Shown piece by piece: positions 22,891 to 30,989 of a stretch of DNA of 32,316 nucleotides. The translations under genes and the position numbers were made by a program. The DNA comes from Candidatus Nanoarchaeia archaeon. Its GTDB lineage: Archaea; Nanobdellota; Nanobdellia; SCGC-AAA011-G17; JACPNG01. How positions within the stretch are numbered: position 1 is the stretch's first letter; every line of letters begins with the position of its first letter. The stretch is taken from assembly GCA_028713535.1 (NCBI GenBank), contig JAQTOC010000008.1:1-32316 (forward strand). The letters run 5' to 3'. The notes under the pieces were generated by a model. That model was not told the origin of the DNA. It worked only from the letters and a program-made list of their open reading frames with translations, and did no database searches.

Positions 22891-24583
22891 CTTTATTCTC
22901 TACCTTGTCTAAAATTTCTTTTATCAAGATGCCAATTTTAATCCCAAATCTTACTTTTCCATCTCTTGTTCTTACAGCAAGAGTTTTGTTTGCTTCTTCC
23001 TTGTCTCCGATAGTTACCATGTAAGGTATTTTTTGCAGCTGAGCATCTCTTATCTTTCTCCCTGCTGATTCAGCTCTGAAGTCAGTATCAACACGTATGC
23101 CCTCTATTCTCAATTGATTGACAATGCTCTCTGAAAAAGCAACATTCCTGTCAGTCAGGCTCATTACTCTTACTTGTACTGGAGAAAGCCATAATGGGAA
23201 ATTTCCAGCAAAATGCTCTATCAAAACTCCAATAAATCTTTCAAGGCTCCCGAATATTGCCCTGTGAACCATCACAGGTCTGTGTTTCTTTCCGTCCATC
23301 CCTTCATATGTTAAGTCAAATTTCTCAGGCATTGAAAAATCAACCTGAATTGTACCGCACTGCCATTTCCTTCCCAATGCATCTTTAATGTGAAAATCTA
23401 TTTTTGGCCCGTAAAATGCGCCTGCTCCCTCGCTTATGCTGTAAACCACTTTTTTTATTTTTAATGCCTCTTTCAATGCTTTCTCTGCCTTGTCCCATAC
23501 TTCCTGAGAACCCATTGCTTTTTCCGGTTTTGTGCTTAATTCTAATTCGTAGTCAAACTTGAATGTTTTGTATATAAAGTCACATAGGTCAATGAGATTG
23601 ATTATCTCATCTTTTAATTGGTCTTCCTCGCAGAAAATATGAGCATCATCCTGTGTGAAACATCTGACCCTGAATAATCCGGTTAAAACTCCGCTGAGCT
23701 CATGCCTGTGAACAATTCCAAATTCTCCTGCTCTTAATGGCAGTTCTTTGTAAGAATGAACTTTTGTTTTATAGACTAATAAATTTCCAGGGCAGTTCAT
23801 TGGTTTTACTGCAAAATCCAGCTTGTCTATCTTTGTGAAGTACATGTTTTCTTTGTAATGATCCCAATGCCCAGACCTCATCCATAATTCTTTGTTTAAT
23901 ATCAACGGAGTTTTGTTTTCCTCATAATTTCTCTTGGCTAACTCCGCTCGCATAAAATTGATTAATGTGTTGAATATGAATGTTCCTTTATTATGGAAAA
24001 AAGGCATGCCGGGTGCTTCTGGATGTATTGAAAATAATTCAAGCTGTTTGCCAATCTTAACATGGTTTCTTTTTTCAGCTTCTTCCCTTAATGTAAGGTA
24101 TTCTTTAAGTTCTTTTTCAGAACCGAATGCAATCCCATAAATTCTTTGGAGCATGTCATTGTCAGAGTCTCCTTTCCAGTATGCTCCAGCAACCTTTGTT
24201 AATCTGAATGCCTTTATTTCCTTTGTTGAATCTACATGAGGCCCCTTGCACAGATCAATAAAATCTCCAGTAGTATAAAAACTAATTTTGCTGTCCTCCA
24301 AATCTTTTAATAAATCCAGCTTGTATGGTTCATCCTTAAGAATCTTTTCTGCTTCTTTTCTTGAAACCATTTTTTTAATAAACTTTTCATCTTTCTCAAT
24401 GATTCTGCGCATTTCTTTTTCTATTCGATTAAGGTCTTCTTCCTTGATGTTTAAATTTCCAAAATCATAATAAAAACCGTCTTCAATTGCAGGCCCTACC
24501 CCCAGTTTGATATCTGGGTAAATCCTCTTTACAGCCGCAGCTAATACGTGTGATGCTGAGTGTCTTAGTGTCCCAATCTCCAT
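22880..24583 (-). CDS. thrS: Threonyl-tRNA synthetase, bacterial type without TGS domain
   Basis: 567 residues, about 75 fewer than the ~642 of E. coli ThrRS, which has an N-terminal TGS domain. It starts directly with the editing domain: HSASHVLAAAV (H-x3-H) and LCKGPHVD (C-x3-H), so both editing motifs are intact. The class II core follows with MNCPGN, TQDDAHIF and PVMVHRAIFGSLERF (the zinc-site Cys and two His). A C-terminal anticodon domain ends it (VRVMSLTD, SAGRKIRDAQLQKIPYMVTIGD). The TATA (TTTTAAATAG, ~24606-24615) ~27 bp from the ATG shows TGS is truly absent. Most archaea have a different editing domain, so this is likely a transferred gene. Confidence 0.95.
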   Translation of the reverse strand: MEIGTLRHSASHVLAAAVKRIYPDIKLGVGPAIEDGFYYDFGNLNIKEEDLNRIEKEMRRIIEKDEKFIKKMVSRKEAEKILKDEPYKLDLLKDLEDSKISFYTTGDFIDLCKGPHVDSTKEIKAFRLTKVAGAYWKGDSDNDMLQRIYGIAFGSEKELKEYLTLREEAEKRNHVKIGKQLELFSIHPEAPGMPFFHNKGTFIFNTLINFMRAELAKRNYEENKTPLILNKELWMRSGHWDHYKENMYFTKIDKLDFAVKPMNCPGNLLVYKTKVHSYKELPLRAGEFGIVHRHELSGVLTGLFRVRCFTQDDAHIFCEEDQLKDEIINLIDLCDFIYKTFKFDYELELSTKPEKAMGSQEVWDKAEKALKEALKIKKVVYSISEGAGAFYGPKIDFHIKDALGRKWQCGTIQVDFSMPEKFDLTYEGMDGKKHRPVMVHRAIFGSLERFIGVLIEHFAGNFPLWLSPVQVRVMSLTDRNVAFSESIVNQLRIEGIRVDTDFRAESAGRKIRDAQLQKIPYMVTIGDKEEANKTLAVRTRDGKVRFGIKIGILIKEILDKVENKDVE

Positions 24584-24662
24584 TCAAAAATTGAAAATAT
24601 TAAACTATTTAAAAGTAACTGATACGCAAACTATTTAAATAAAAACTATAATCATAGTTAAC

Positions 24663-26552
24663 ATGAAAAAGAGGTTGTTTCTTATATTTGCCATAATTTT
24701 TGTATTGCCTTCCGTTTATGCGACCATAACTTTAGACACATTAACGAAAACAGAATATAACATTGGAGATTCAGTAACAGTTTCTGGTTCAATAGAATCT
24801 GACACTGAAATCGATGGTTTTTTTGAAATAACTTTTTTGTGCGGTGAAACAATCACAATGCCGAGAGTTCAGCTTTATATGACTGCAGGCCAAAAAAAAT
24901 TATTCCCATCAGATATCCCTTTATCTGAATTGACTACTTCAAGTTCAATGGTTGGCTCTTGTCGTATCAGGGCAACAGTTATAGAAGATGGGCTAACAAA
25001 GGAATCTGAAGAAAGTTCCTCATTCACGGTTTCTAAAGATCTTAAAGGTTCAAACTTTAACATAGATAAAACAAAGCTTCAGATTGGCACAGAGTTTGTG
25101 CTTACAGGCTTGATAACCAAGATAGATGGCAAGAATGTAGATGGTTCTGCTGAGATTTATTTAATTGGAAGTAATGCAACTGCCTCGTCCTTATTCCTTG
25201 GAACAACCCCCATAAGCGATGGCAGAATCGAGTTTAAATATAAGGCAACAGCAATCCCTGCAGGGTCGTATGATATTACCGTTATCGGAAGAGATTTATT
25301 TACAAACCAGTATACATTTGATCAAGTCTCTGAGTTTGAACTCACAGACCAGCTAAATCTTAATGTAAAAATTGATTTTCCAGAAACATTGCCTGGTAAA
25401 ACAGTAAATGCAATTGGGGATGTAAAGGATATTTTTGTTTCTCCAATCAGCAGAGGAAACCTAGAAGTAAAACTTGATGACTCAGTTTATAAGACTGGAT
25501 TTTCAGATGGTTATTTTGAGTACCAACTTAATATTCCGTCTACAATAAAAACAGGTAAGCATACAGTTTATGTCAAAGTTGACGACGGAATTGGAAATAA
25601 AGCAAGCAGGGAGATAGGAATAACTGTTAACCCAATACCAACAGTCTTGGCAGCAATATTAAACAACAAGGAGCAGGAACCAGGAAGCACATTGGAGATT
25701 ACTCCTGTCCTGTATGATCAGGCAAATGATATTATGGATGGAAATGTTGCAATAGAAGTCTATGATACAAAAAACAATCTCTTATACAAAGATACTAAAA
25801 ATGTAAACACCAAATCTACTTACAAACTTGGGGAATTAGCTTTACCAGGTTCATACACAGTTAAGCTGGCTTATGGCAGTCTTAAGGTGGAGGATACTTT
25901 TGCAGTAGCATCAATAACAGGCTTGGATATACGATTGGATAACCAAACGATTGTAGTAACTAACATTGGGAATATCCCATTCAATGACGTAGTTTACCTT
26001 GACTTTAATTCTGGAACCTATGTCTTTGATGAAAAGCTTGGGCTTGATCCTGGAGAAGGAAAGAACTTGTTATTGTATGATATGGTTGAAACCGGAACTT
26101 ATGATATCATTGTTAAGTATGGCACTTCTGAAAAAAGATTTTCAGGGGTTTATATTGAAGGCAAGAAAAGGGTCAAGTTAAATATATTTTATATTATACT
26201 TGTAATCCTTGTAATCTTGATAATAATTTATTCCTTGGTCTTGAAAAACAGGAAACTTTTCAAAATAAAACTTCCAAAGTTTGAAGGAAATTCCCACAAA
26301 TTAAGTCACAAACGCAGGCATGAAGATTCTAAAGATATTTTTATGAAGGAAAGACCGAGAACAAGCATAAAACACCAGTTAGGCAAGGCAAACCCAGGGG
26401 ACATCGAATATTTCAAAAAGAAAGTTGTTGATGACATCAAACAAACCCAGCAGTTTGGATCTGATAAAAAAGGAAGCATGTATCTAAGTGATTCACAGCC
26501 AAGAAACTCAGACAATAAAGGCAAGGGTAATTTATTTAACCTGTTTAATTAA
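24663..26552 (+). CDS. Large secreted surface protein with Ig-like repeats and C-terminal anchor
   Basis: 629 residues. Signal peptide (KKRLFLIFAIIFVLPSVYA), then successive beta-sandwich domains (~20-125, 130-230, 235-325, 328-415), each with a phrase like 'iG..v.vsG.i' or 'PG.tv.a.G.v' typical of bacterial/archaeal Ig-like adhesin modules. A short domain (~420-500) and a membrane helix (LNIFYIILVILVILIIIYSLVL, ~508-529) follow, then a ~100-residue basic, Ser-rich cytoplasmic tail that is unusually long for such proteins. TATA (CTATTTAAATA) ~26 bp upstream. The stop region overlaps the methyltransferase gene by 21 nt. A role in the cell surface is likely; the tail may bind a cytoplasmic partner. 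Confidence 0.7.
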   Translation: MKKRLFLIFAIIFVLPSVYATITLDTLTKTEYNIGDSVTVSGSIESDTEIDGFFEITFLCGETITMPRVQLYMTAGQKKLFPSDIPLSELTTSSSMVGSCRIRATVIEDGLTKESEESSSFTVSKDLKGSNFNIDKTKLQIGTEFVLTGLITKIDGKNVDGSAEIYLIGSNATASSLFLGTTPISDGRIEFKYKATAIPAGSYDITVIGRDLFTNQYTFDQVSEFELTDQLNLNVKIDFPETLPGKTVNAIGDVKDIFVSPISRGNLEVKLDDSVYKTGFSDGYFEYQLNIPSTIKTGKHTVYVKVDDGIGNKASREIGITVNPIPTVLAAILNNKEQEPGSTLEITPVLYDQANDIMDGNVAIEVYDTKNNLLYKDTKNVNTKSTYKLGELALPGSYTVKLAYGSLKVEDTFAVASITGLDIRLDNQTIVVTNIGNIPFNDVVYLDFNSGTYVFDEKLGLDPGEGKNLLLYDMVETGTYDIIVKYGTSEKRFSGVYIEGKKRVKLNIFYIILVILVILIIIYSLVLKNRKLFKIKLPKFEGNSHKLSHKRRHEDSKDIFMKERPRTSIKHQLGKANPGDIEYFKKKVVDDIKQTQQFGSDKKGSMYLSDSQPRNSDNKGKGNLFNLFN

Positions 26553-26996
26553 TATCAGATCTTTTTCTGTATCTATTTCTTTGTTAAACTCAAACTCTTC
26601 ATTCAATCTTGAAACAATCTTGTTAAAACTTTGAGTTCTTTTTAATATTGAAAAAACAAAATTTTTTTTACAGACCCGTTTCATTTCACTGATTGCTTTA
26701 TTTATGTCTTCTACATTTTGTAAAACTGTGATGCATAGAACATTGTCAAAGGAATTATCGTTAAAAGGAAGTCTCTCAGCTCTGCCTAAAAAAGCATCTT
26801 CTTTGTTTTTTATTAATGCCTTGCAGGGATCAATGCCTATTACATTATCAAAAAACTCTCTTGAAATCAGGCTCCCACACCCCACATCAAGAGTTTTGCC
26901 TTTTAGATTAATGTTCTTTTGTATTATTTCAAACTTCTTTCTCTGTTCATTTCCATATAATTCTTCATAGCCCTCTATAGAAAGTTTATCATACAT
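26532..26996 (-). CDS. Class I SAM-dependent methyltransferase
   Basis: About 154 residues from MYDKLSIEGYEELYG. TLDVGCGSLISREFF is motif I (SAM-binding loop), VIGIDPCK the acidic residue after beta-2, and AERLPFNDNSFDNVLCITVL the motif II/III region, as in small-molecule methyltransferases of the Methyltransf_11 type. Short for the class (usually >200), so the C-terminal sheet is minimal. The track's 27044 start lies inside the MBL gene; the ATG at 26996 is preferred and overlaps that gene's end by 8 nt. Substrate unknown. Confidence 0.75.
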   Translation of the reverse strand: MYDKLSIEGYEELYGNEQRKKFEIIQKNINLKGKTLDVGCGSLISREFFDNVIGIDPCKALIKNKEDAFLGRAERLPFNDNSFDNVLCITVLQNVEDINKAISEMKRVCKKNFVFSILKRTQSFNKIVSRLNEEFEFNKEIDTEKDLILIKQVK

Positions 26997-27576
26997 TTTC
27001 GTATTCATGCCCTGGAGCAAGCACAATGTATGGAATCTCAGCAATTTTTGTTATTGATTCTTTAATTTTTCCTGGCACAGAGGTTGGTAAGTCTGTTCTG
27101 CCTAATGTCCCATTCTTGAATAATGTGTCTCCTGTAAATAAGACCGCATCCTCTTCATACCACAAACAGACAGATCCTCTTGTATGTCCTGGTGTTAAAT
27201 AAACTTTTATGCCATTAAACATATCAGGTAGCTTATTTAATTTGATGCCTTGCAATGTTTCAAAATTTTTTATGCATGTTTTTTCTGCAGCAAGATTATA
27301 GCTTAGAATTTCCTGTTCAGAAGCATAAAGCCTTGCATTAGGAAATTTTTTTGGGTCCCCGATGTGGTCATAATGCAAATGTGTATAGATTATATGTTTT
27401 ATTTTTTCTGCAGGAAACCCGATAAGTTTTAATGCTTTCATTATAATATCTGAATTTCCTTTCTGCCCAAGATCAATCAGGATTGGCTCTTCTTTGGTTA
27501 TTAAGTAACAAATGGAACTTGGTTCTAACGATCCCTGGATTGCCCAGACCGAATCAGAAATTTTTTTTGTTTTCAT
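26989..27576 (-). CDS. Metallo-beta-lactamase-fold hydrolase (glyoxalase II-like)
   Basis: 195 residues. THLHYDHIGDP gives the H-x-H-x-D-H metal motif; further ligands are in TPGHTRGSVCLWY, FTGDTLF and APGHEYEN. Such proteins hydrolyse thioesters (glyoxalase II, persulfide dioxygenase relatives) or act on other substrates. TATA (CTTATAAAGG) ~24 bp upstream. Overlaps the methyltransferase at its end and is divergent from the isc operon, which suggests a sulfur- or thiol-related role, though that is inference. Confidence 0.8.
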   Translation of the reverse strand: MKTKKISDSVWAIQGSLEPSSICYLITKEEPILIDLGQKGNSDIIMKALKLIGFPAEKIKHIIYTHLHYDHIGDPKKFPNARLYASEQEILSYNLAAEKTCIKNFETLQGIKLNKLPDMFNGIKVYLTPGHTRGSVCLWYEEDAVLFTGDTLFKNGTLGRTDLPTSVPGKIKESITKIAEIPYIVLAPGHEYENV

Positions 27577-27628
27577 ATCTCTTCTTCAATTTTCAACCTT
27601 TATAAGTATTATTATGATAAACAAAAGA

Positions 27629-27660
27629 TTTATATATCGTTAAGTTCACTATCGTGAACT
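27629..27660 (+). promoter_or_regulatory. Promoter and perfect-palindrome operator of the isc operon
   Basis: A TATA element (TTTATATATC, ~27629-27638) is followed by AGTTCAC-TATC-GTGAACT (27643-27660), a perfect 7-bp inverted repeat with a 4-bp spacer that ends exactly at the ATG (27661). With the usual ~26-bp spacing the transcript starts within the palindrome, so a bound dimer would block initiation. The regulator encoded immediately downstream is the obvious candidate, giving autoregulation. Not tested here. Confidence 0.68.
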
Positions 27661-28014
27661 ATGAAAACCACGCAAGAAATGGAAGTCTGGTATACTCTAC
27701 CCGCATTAAGGAAGCAGTTAACTATTGAGCTAAAAAGAATAGGATTATCTCAAACTGAAATCGCAAAGATACTATGTGTGAGACCCTCTGCTGTGTCTCA
27801 GTACATAAAAAATAAAAGAGCAACCAATTTTGAGTTTAATGAGGCTATAAAAAAAGAGATAAACAAGTCAGCAAAAAAACTCAAGGAAGGAACATGTGGC
27901 CTTATTGAAGAGTTAAATAGACTTTGTTTGCTTATAAGAAGGAATGGTCATTTGTGTAGTCTTCATAAACAAACCGAACCAACATTAAAAAACTGCAAAG
28001 CCTGTCTAAAATGA
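27661..28014 (+). CDS. HTH regulator with Cys-rich C-terminus, first gene of isc operon
   Basis: 117 residues. Residues ~13-57 form an XRE-type helix-turn-helix (GLSQTEIAKILCVRPSAVSQ, then YIKNKRATNF), and the tail has five Cys (79, 89, 99, 112, 115) and His97/His102: spacing C-x9-C-x9-C-x12-C-x2-C, suitable for Fe-S or Zn binding. Its own start abuts the palindrome, and its TGA overlaps the ATG of iscS. By analogy to bacterial IscR it would sense cluster supply, but the domain build is different from the Rrf2-type IscR. Similar Cys-tailed HTH proteins occur in archaea; I cannot confirm the family. Confidence 0.68.
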   Translation: MKTTQEMEVWYTLPALRKQLTIELKRIGLSQTEIAKILCVRPSAVSQYIKNKRATNFEFNEAIKKEINKSAKKLKEGTCGLIEELNRLCLLIRRNGHLCSLHKQTEPTLKNCKACLK

Positions 28015-29141
28015 GAGTCTACCTTGATAATGCGGCAACAACCAAAGTGGATGATGAAGTAATCAAAGCTATGAATCCTTACTTTAACAAAATTTATGGG
28101 AATGCATCTTCACTTCATTCTTTTGGAAATGAGGCAAAAAACGCACTTGAAAACTCGAGAAGGATAATTGCTGAAAAAATAAATGCAGACACCTCTGAGA
28201 TTATTTTTGTTGCATCAGGGACTGAAGCAGATAACCTTGCAATTCTTGGAACAGCATTCTTAAAAGAAAAAGGCCACATCTTAACAACAAAAATAGAGCA
28301 TCCTGCGGTTTTAGAGACCTGCAAAGAACTGGAAAAAAGAGGATTTCAGGTAACCTACCTGGATGTAGATAAAGAAGGATTTATCAAAAATTTTGAAGAT
28401 AATTTGAGAAAGGATACAATTCTTGTTTCTGTCATGCACGCAAATAATGAAATTGGAACTATCCAGAATATTGAGAGAATAGGAAAGATTTGCAGAGAGA
28501 AAAATATTGTTTTTCATTCAGATTGCGTTCAGAGTTTCACAAAAGAATCCATAGATGTAAAAAAGATGAATCTTGATTTGGCTTCATTTTCCAGTCATAA
28601 GATTCACGGCCCAAAGGGCGTTGCAGCATTGTACATCAGAAAGGGAATCAAATTAAAAAGAATAATTTATGGAGGCCACCATGAGCTTAATATCCGGCCA
28701 GGCACAGAAAATATCCCTGGAATAGTTGGTTTTGCTAAAGCCTCTCAGCTGTTAAATAAAAATGAAATTGAAAGAACAACAAAATTAAGAAATAAACTCA
28801 TTGATGGTTTGCTTAAAATTCCAGACACAAAGCTGAATGGAAGCAGGGAAAGAAGATTATGTAACAATGTTAATGTTTCCTTTAAGTATGTCGAAGGAGA
28901 ATCTTTGCTGTTGTACCTTGATGAAAAGGGAATTGCAGTTTCAACTGGATCCGCATGCTCTTCCCAGACACTCGAGCCAAGTCACGTCTTGCTTGCTATC
29001 GGATTGCCCCACGAGATTGCCCACGGAACAATAAGATTTTCATTAAGCAAGTATACAACAGAAAAAGAAATTGATTATACGATTAAGTCAGTAAAAGAGG
29101 TTGTTGAAAAGCTAAGGAAAATAAGCCCAATAAGGAGGTAA
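28011..29141 (+). CDS. iscS: Cysteine desulfurase (IscS/NifS)
   Basis: 376 residues, slightly shorter than E. coli IscS (404). It takes sulfur from cysteine and passes it as persulfide for Fe-S cluster and tRNA thiolation. PLP residues: YLDNAATTKVD, ASGTEADNLA, HANNEIGT and ASFSSHKIHGPKG (the K of SHK is the Schiff-base lysine). STGSACSSQ holds the active-site Cys of the mobile loop. ATGA overlap with the regulator, and iscU begins 1 nt after its stop, so the three form one operon. Confidence 0.92.
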   Translation: MRVYLDNAATTKVDDEVIKAMNPYFNKIYGNASSLHSFGNEAKNALENSRRIIAEKINADTSEIIFVASGTEADNLAILGTAFLKEKGHILTTKIEHPAVLETCKELEKRGFQVTYLDVDKEGFIKNFEDNLRKDTILVSVMHANNEIGTIQNIERIGKICREKNIVFHSDCVQSFTKESIDVKKMNLDLASFSSHKIHGPKGVAALYIRKGIKLKRIIYGGHHELNIRPGTENIPGIVGFAKASQLLNKNEIERTTKLRNKLIDGLLKIPDTKLNGSRERRLCNNVNVSFKYVEGESLLLYLDEKGIAVSTGSACSSQTLEPSHVLLAIGLPHEIAHGTIRFSLSKYTTEKEIDYTIKSVKEVVEKLRKISPIRR

Positions 29142-29142
29142 C

Positions 29143-29511
29143 ATGTACTCAGAAAGCATAATTAAAAGATTCAGAAACCCAAAATTTGCAGGCGAGATAA
29201 AAAACGCAGACGGGGTTGGAGAAGAAGGCAATATCAGATGTGGAGACATAATGAAAGTTTACATTAAGGTTAAAAATAATAAGATTACTGATGCCAAGTT
29301 TAAAACCTTTGGGTGTGCAGCAGCGATTGCAGCCTCAGATGCATTGTGTGAATTGTCAATAGGAAAAACAATAGAAGAGGCATTGAAAATAACAAAATCA
29401 GATATAATCAACTTGCTTGGAGGCGATGTACCGCCCATAAAACACCACTGTTCAATTTTAGGAGTTGAAACATTGCATAAAGCAATTGAGAATTACAAAA
29501 CTAAATCTTAG
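29143..29511 (+). CDS. iscU: Fe-S scaffold protein IscU/NifU-N
   Basis: 122 residues. The three conserved ligand Cys are present: RCGDIM, FGCAAAIAASD and KHHCSILG; the usual Asp next to the first Cys (CGD) is there, and the Lys-rich segment near the third (PPIKHHC) replaces the LPPVK of bacterial IscU. It assembles [2Fe-2S] on sulfur from IscS. SD-like GGAGGT just before the ATG lies in the last codons of iscS. The final 11 nt overlap the convergent trxB gene. No iscA, hscA/B or ferredoxin follows. Confidence 0.92.
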   Translation: MYSESIIKRFRNPKFAGEIKNADGVGEEGNIRCGDIMKVYIKVKNNKITDAKFKTFGCAAAIAASDALCELSIGKTIEEALKITKSDIINLLGGDVPPIKHHCSILGVETLHKAIENYKTKS

Positions 29512-30415
29512 GATTTTCTCTTTTTATTCTTAAATAGTTAAAAGCAGAATTAGCAGCGATAGCACCTTCAGCAGCAGCAGTTATTACCTGCCTTAGTCCA
29601 CCGCTTCCTGTAGTAACATCGCCTGCAGCAAAAATCCCATCTATGTTTGTTTGCATTTTATCATTAACTTTGATGTACCCGGTTTCATCCAAACCTACTT
29701 TAACTCCCTTTACTAATTCTGTAGATGGAATTGATCCAATCTCTACAAACAAAGCACGAACATCCAACCTTTTGCCATTGCTCAATGTAACTGATTCAAC
29801 CATTTTACTGCCGTCAATCTTGCTGACGACAACATGCTCTAAAATTTCAATATTTTTTTTGGATCTAACTGAGCTGATATTATAGGGTTCTCCTCCAAGC
29901 CCCTCTTTTGCAATAATATAAACCTTCGGACAATATTCAGACAAGAGTCTTGCAGCAGCACATGCAGAATCTCCTCCGCCAACAACAGCCACATTCATCC
30001 CTTTATAGAATGGCGCATCGCATGTATAGCAGTATGAAATTCCTTTTCTGGAGAATTTTTCTTCGTCTTTTATATTTAATTTCCTTTTTTGCGTTCCTAA
30101 AGCAAATATGATTGCTTTGCCTCCAATCTTTTCTGCTTTGTTTGTTGTTGCTAAAAATCCGTCTTTTGTCTTTTTGATATCGATTACACTCTGTTCCTTG
30201 ATTTCAACATTGAAATATCTGACATGCTCCTCAAATTTGCTCATCAATTCCATCCCGCTGAGTTTATTTAACCCAGGGTAATTTTCAACTTTGTGTGCGT
30301 CAATGATTAATCCTCCAAGATTTTCAGAAATCAAAATTGGTTTAAGGTTATATCTTGCAGAATAAATTGCTGCAGTCATCCCTGCAGCTCCCCCTCCAAG
30401 GATTATAATGTCATA
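29501..30415 (-). CDS. trxB: Thioredoxin reductase (TrxB)
   Basis: About 304 residues. FAD site DIIILGGGAAGMTAAIYSAR at the N-terminus, redox motif YCYTCDAPF (C-Y-T-C), NAD(P) site AVVGGGDSACAAA, and the second FAD motif GIFAAGDVT near the C-terminus. It reduces thioredoxin or a related disulfide carrier. The track start (30439, GTG) is 24 nt too early: the TATA (ATTTTTAAATTG on the minus strand, ~30440-30450) leads to the ATG at 30415. Convergent with iscU with an 11-nt overlap, and next to the histidine phosphatase gene on the same strand. Confidence 0.9.
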   Translation of the reverse strand, partial: YDIIILGGGAAGMTAAIYSARYNLKPILISENLGGLIIDAHKVENYPGLNKLSGMELMSKFEEHVRYFNVEIKEQSVIDIKKTKDGFLATTNKAEKIGGKAIIFALGTQKRKLNIKDEEKFSRKGISYCYTCDAPFYKGMNVAVVGGGDSACAAARLLSEYCPKVYIIAKEGLGGEPYNISSVRSKKNIEILEHVVVSKIDGSKMVESVTLSNGKRLDVRALFVEIGSIPSTELVKGVKVGLDETGYIKVNDKMQTNIDGIFAAGDVTTGSGGLRQVITAAAEGAIAANSAFNYLRIKRENPKI

Positions 30416-30457
30416 CATCTGATACCAATTTGGATTCACAATTTAAAAATGTTGTTG

Positions 30458-30988
30458 TTAAAGAAGATATTCTAAAACTTCACAATTACTCACTCTTCTG
30501 TGCCACATTTCTTCATCAGTTAAATTTTCAAAAAAACCAATGATGATTTTCATAGTCTCATGGTGGCTTACAACAAGCAAGTTTTCAAGGGGCATTTTCT
30601 TTAAACTTTCTAAAAAAGAAAAGATTCTCTGCTTTTCGTCTTGAAATGATTCTCCTCCTGGAGCATGCATCCCAAACAAATCTTTTTCTATAAATCTATG
30701 AAATTCTTCTTCTGGCTTACCCTCAAAGCCTGTTTTTCTGTCATTTATTCTAGGGTCAACTTCGATAGAAACTCCATGAAATTTGTTAATTATTTCTGCA
30801 GTTTGTTTTGTTCTTGGTAACTCAGAAATAAATATTTTTTCTATTTTTTTTCCTTTTAATTTTTCTGCAACTTCCTTTGCCTGATTTAAACCCAATTCAG
30901 TGAGATAAACTTTTTTTGTTGGATCATCATTGCATAGGTGTTTCTCATTATAGTTTGTTTTGCCATGCCTTACAAAAAAAATTTTCAT
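30458..30988 (-). CDS. Histidine phosphatase family protein
   Basis: About 176 residues from MKIFFVRHGKTNYNEKH. FVRHGKTN holds the catalytic His; ISELPRTKQTAEI is the second Arg segment, and VVSHHETMKIII the second His region. Shorter than the protein at 18410 and lacking its 'ERSYGRLEGK' motif, so likely a small-molecule phosphatase (CobC/SixA/RNA type) rather than PGM. The ATG at 30988 is 1 nt past the stop of the upstream unknown gene, so they form an operon. Confidence 0.75.
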   Translation of the reverse strand: MKIFFVRHGKTNYNEKHLCNDDPTKKVYLTELGLNQAKEVAEKLKGKKIEKIFISELPRTKQTAEIINKFHGVSIEVDPRINDRKTGFEGKPEEEFHRFIEKDLFGMHAPGGESFQDEKQRIFSFLESLKKMPLENLLVVSHHETMKIIIGFFENLTDEEMWHRRVSNCEVLEYLL

Positions 30989-30989
30989 T

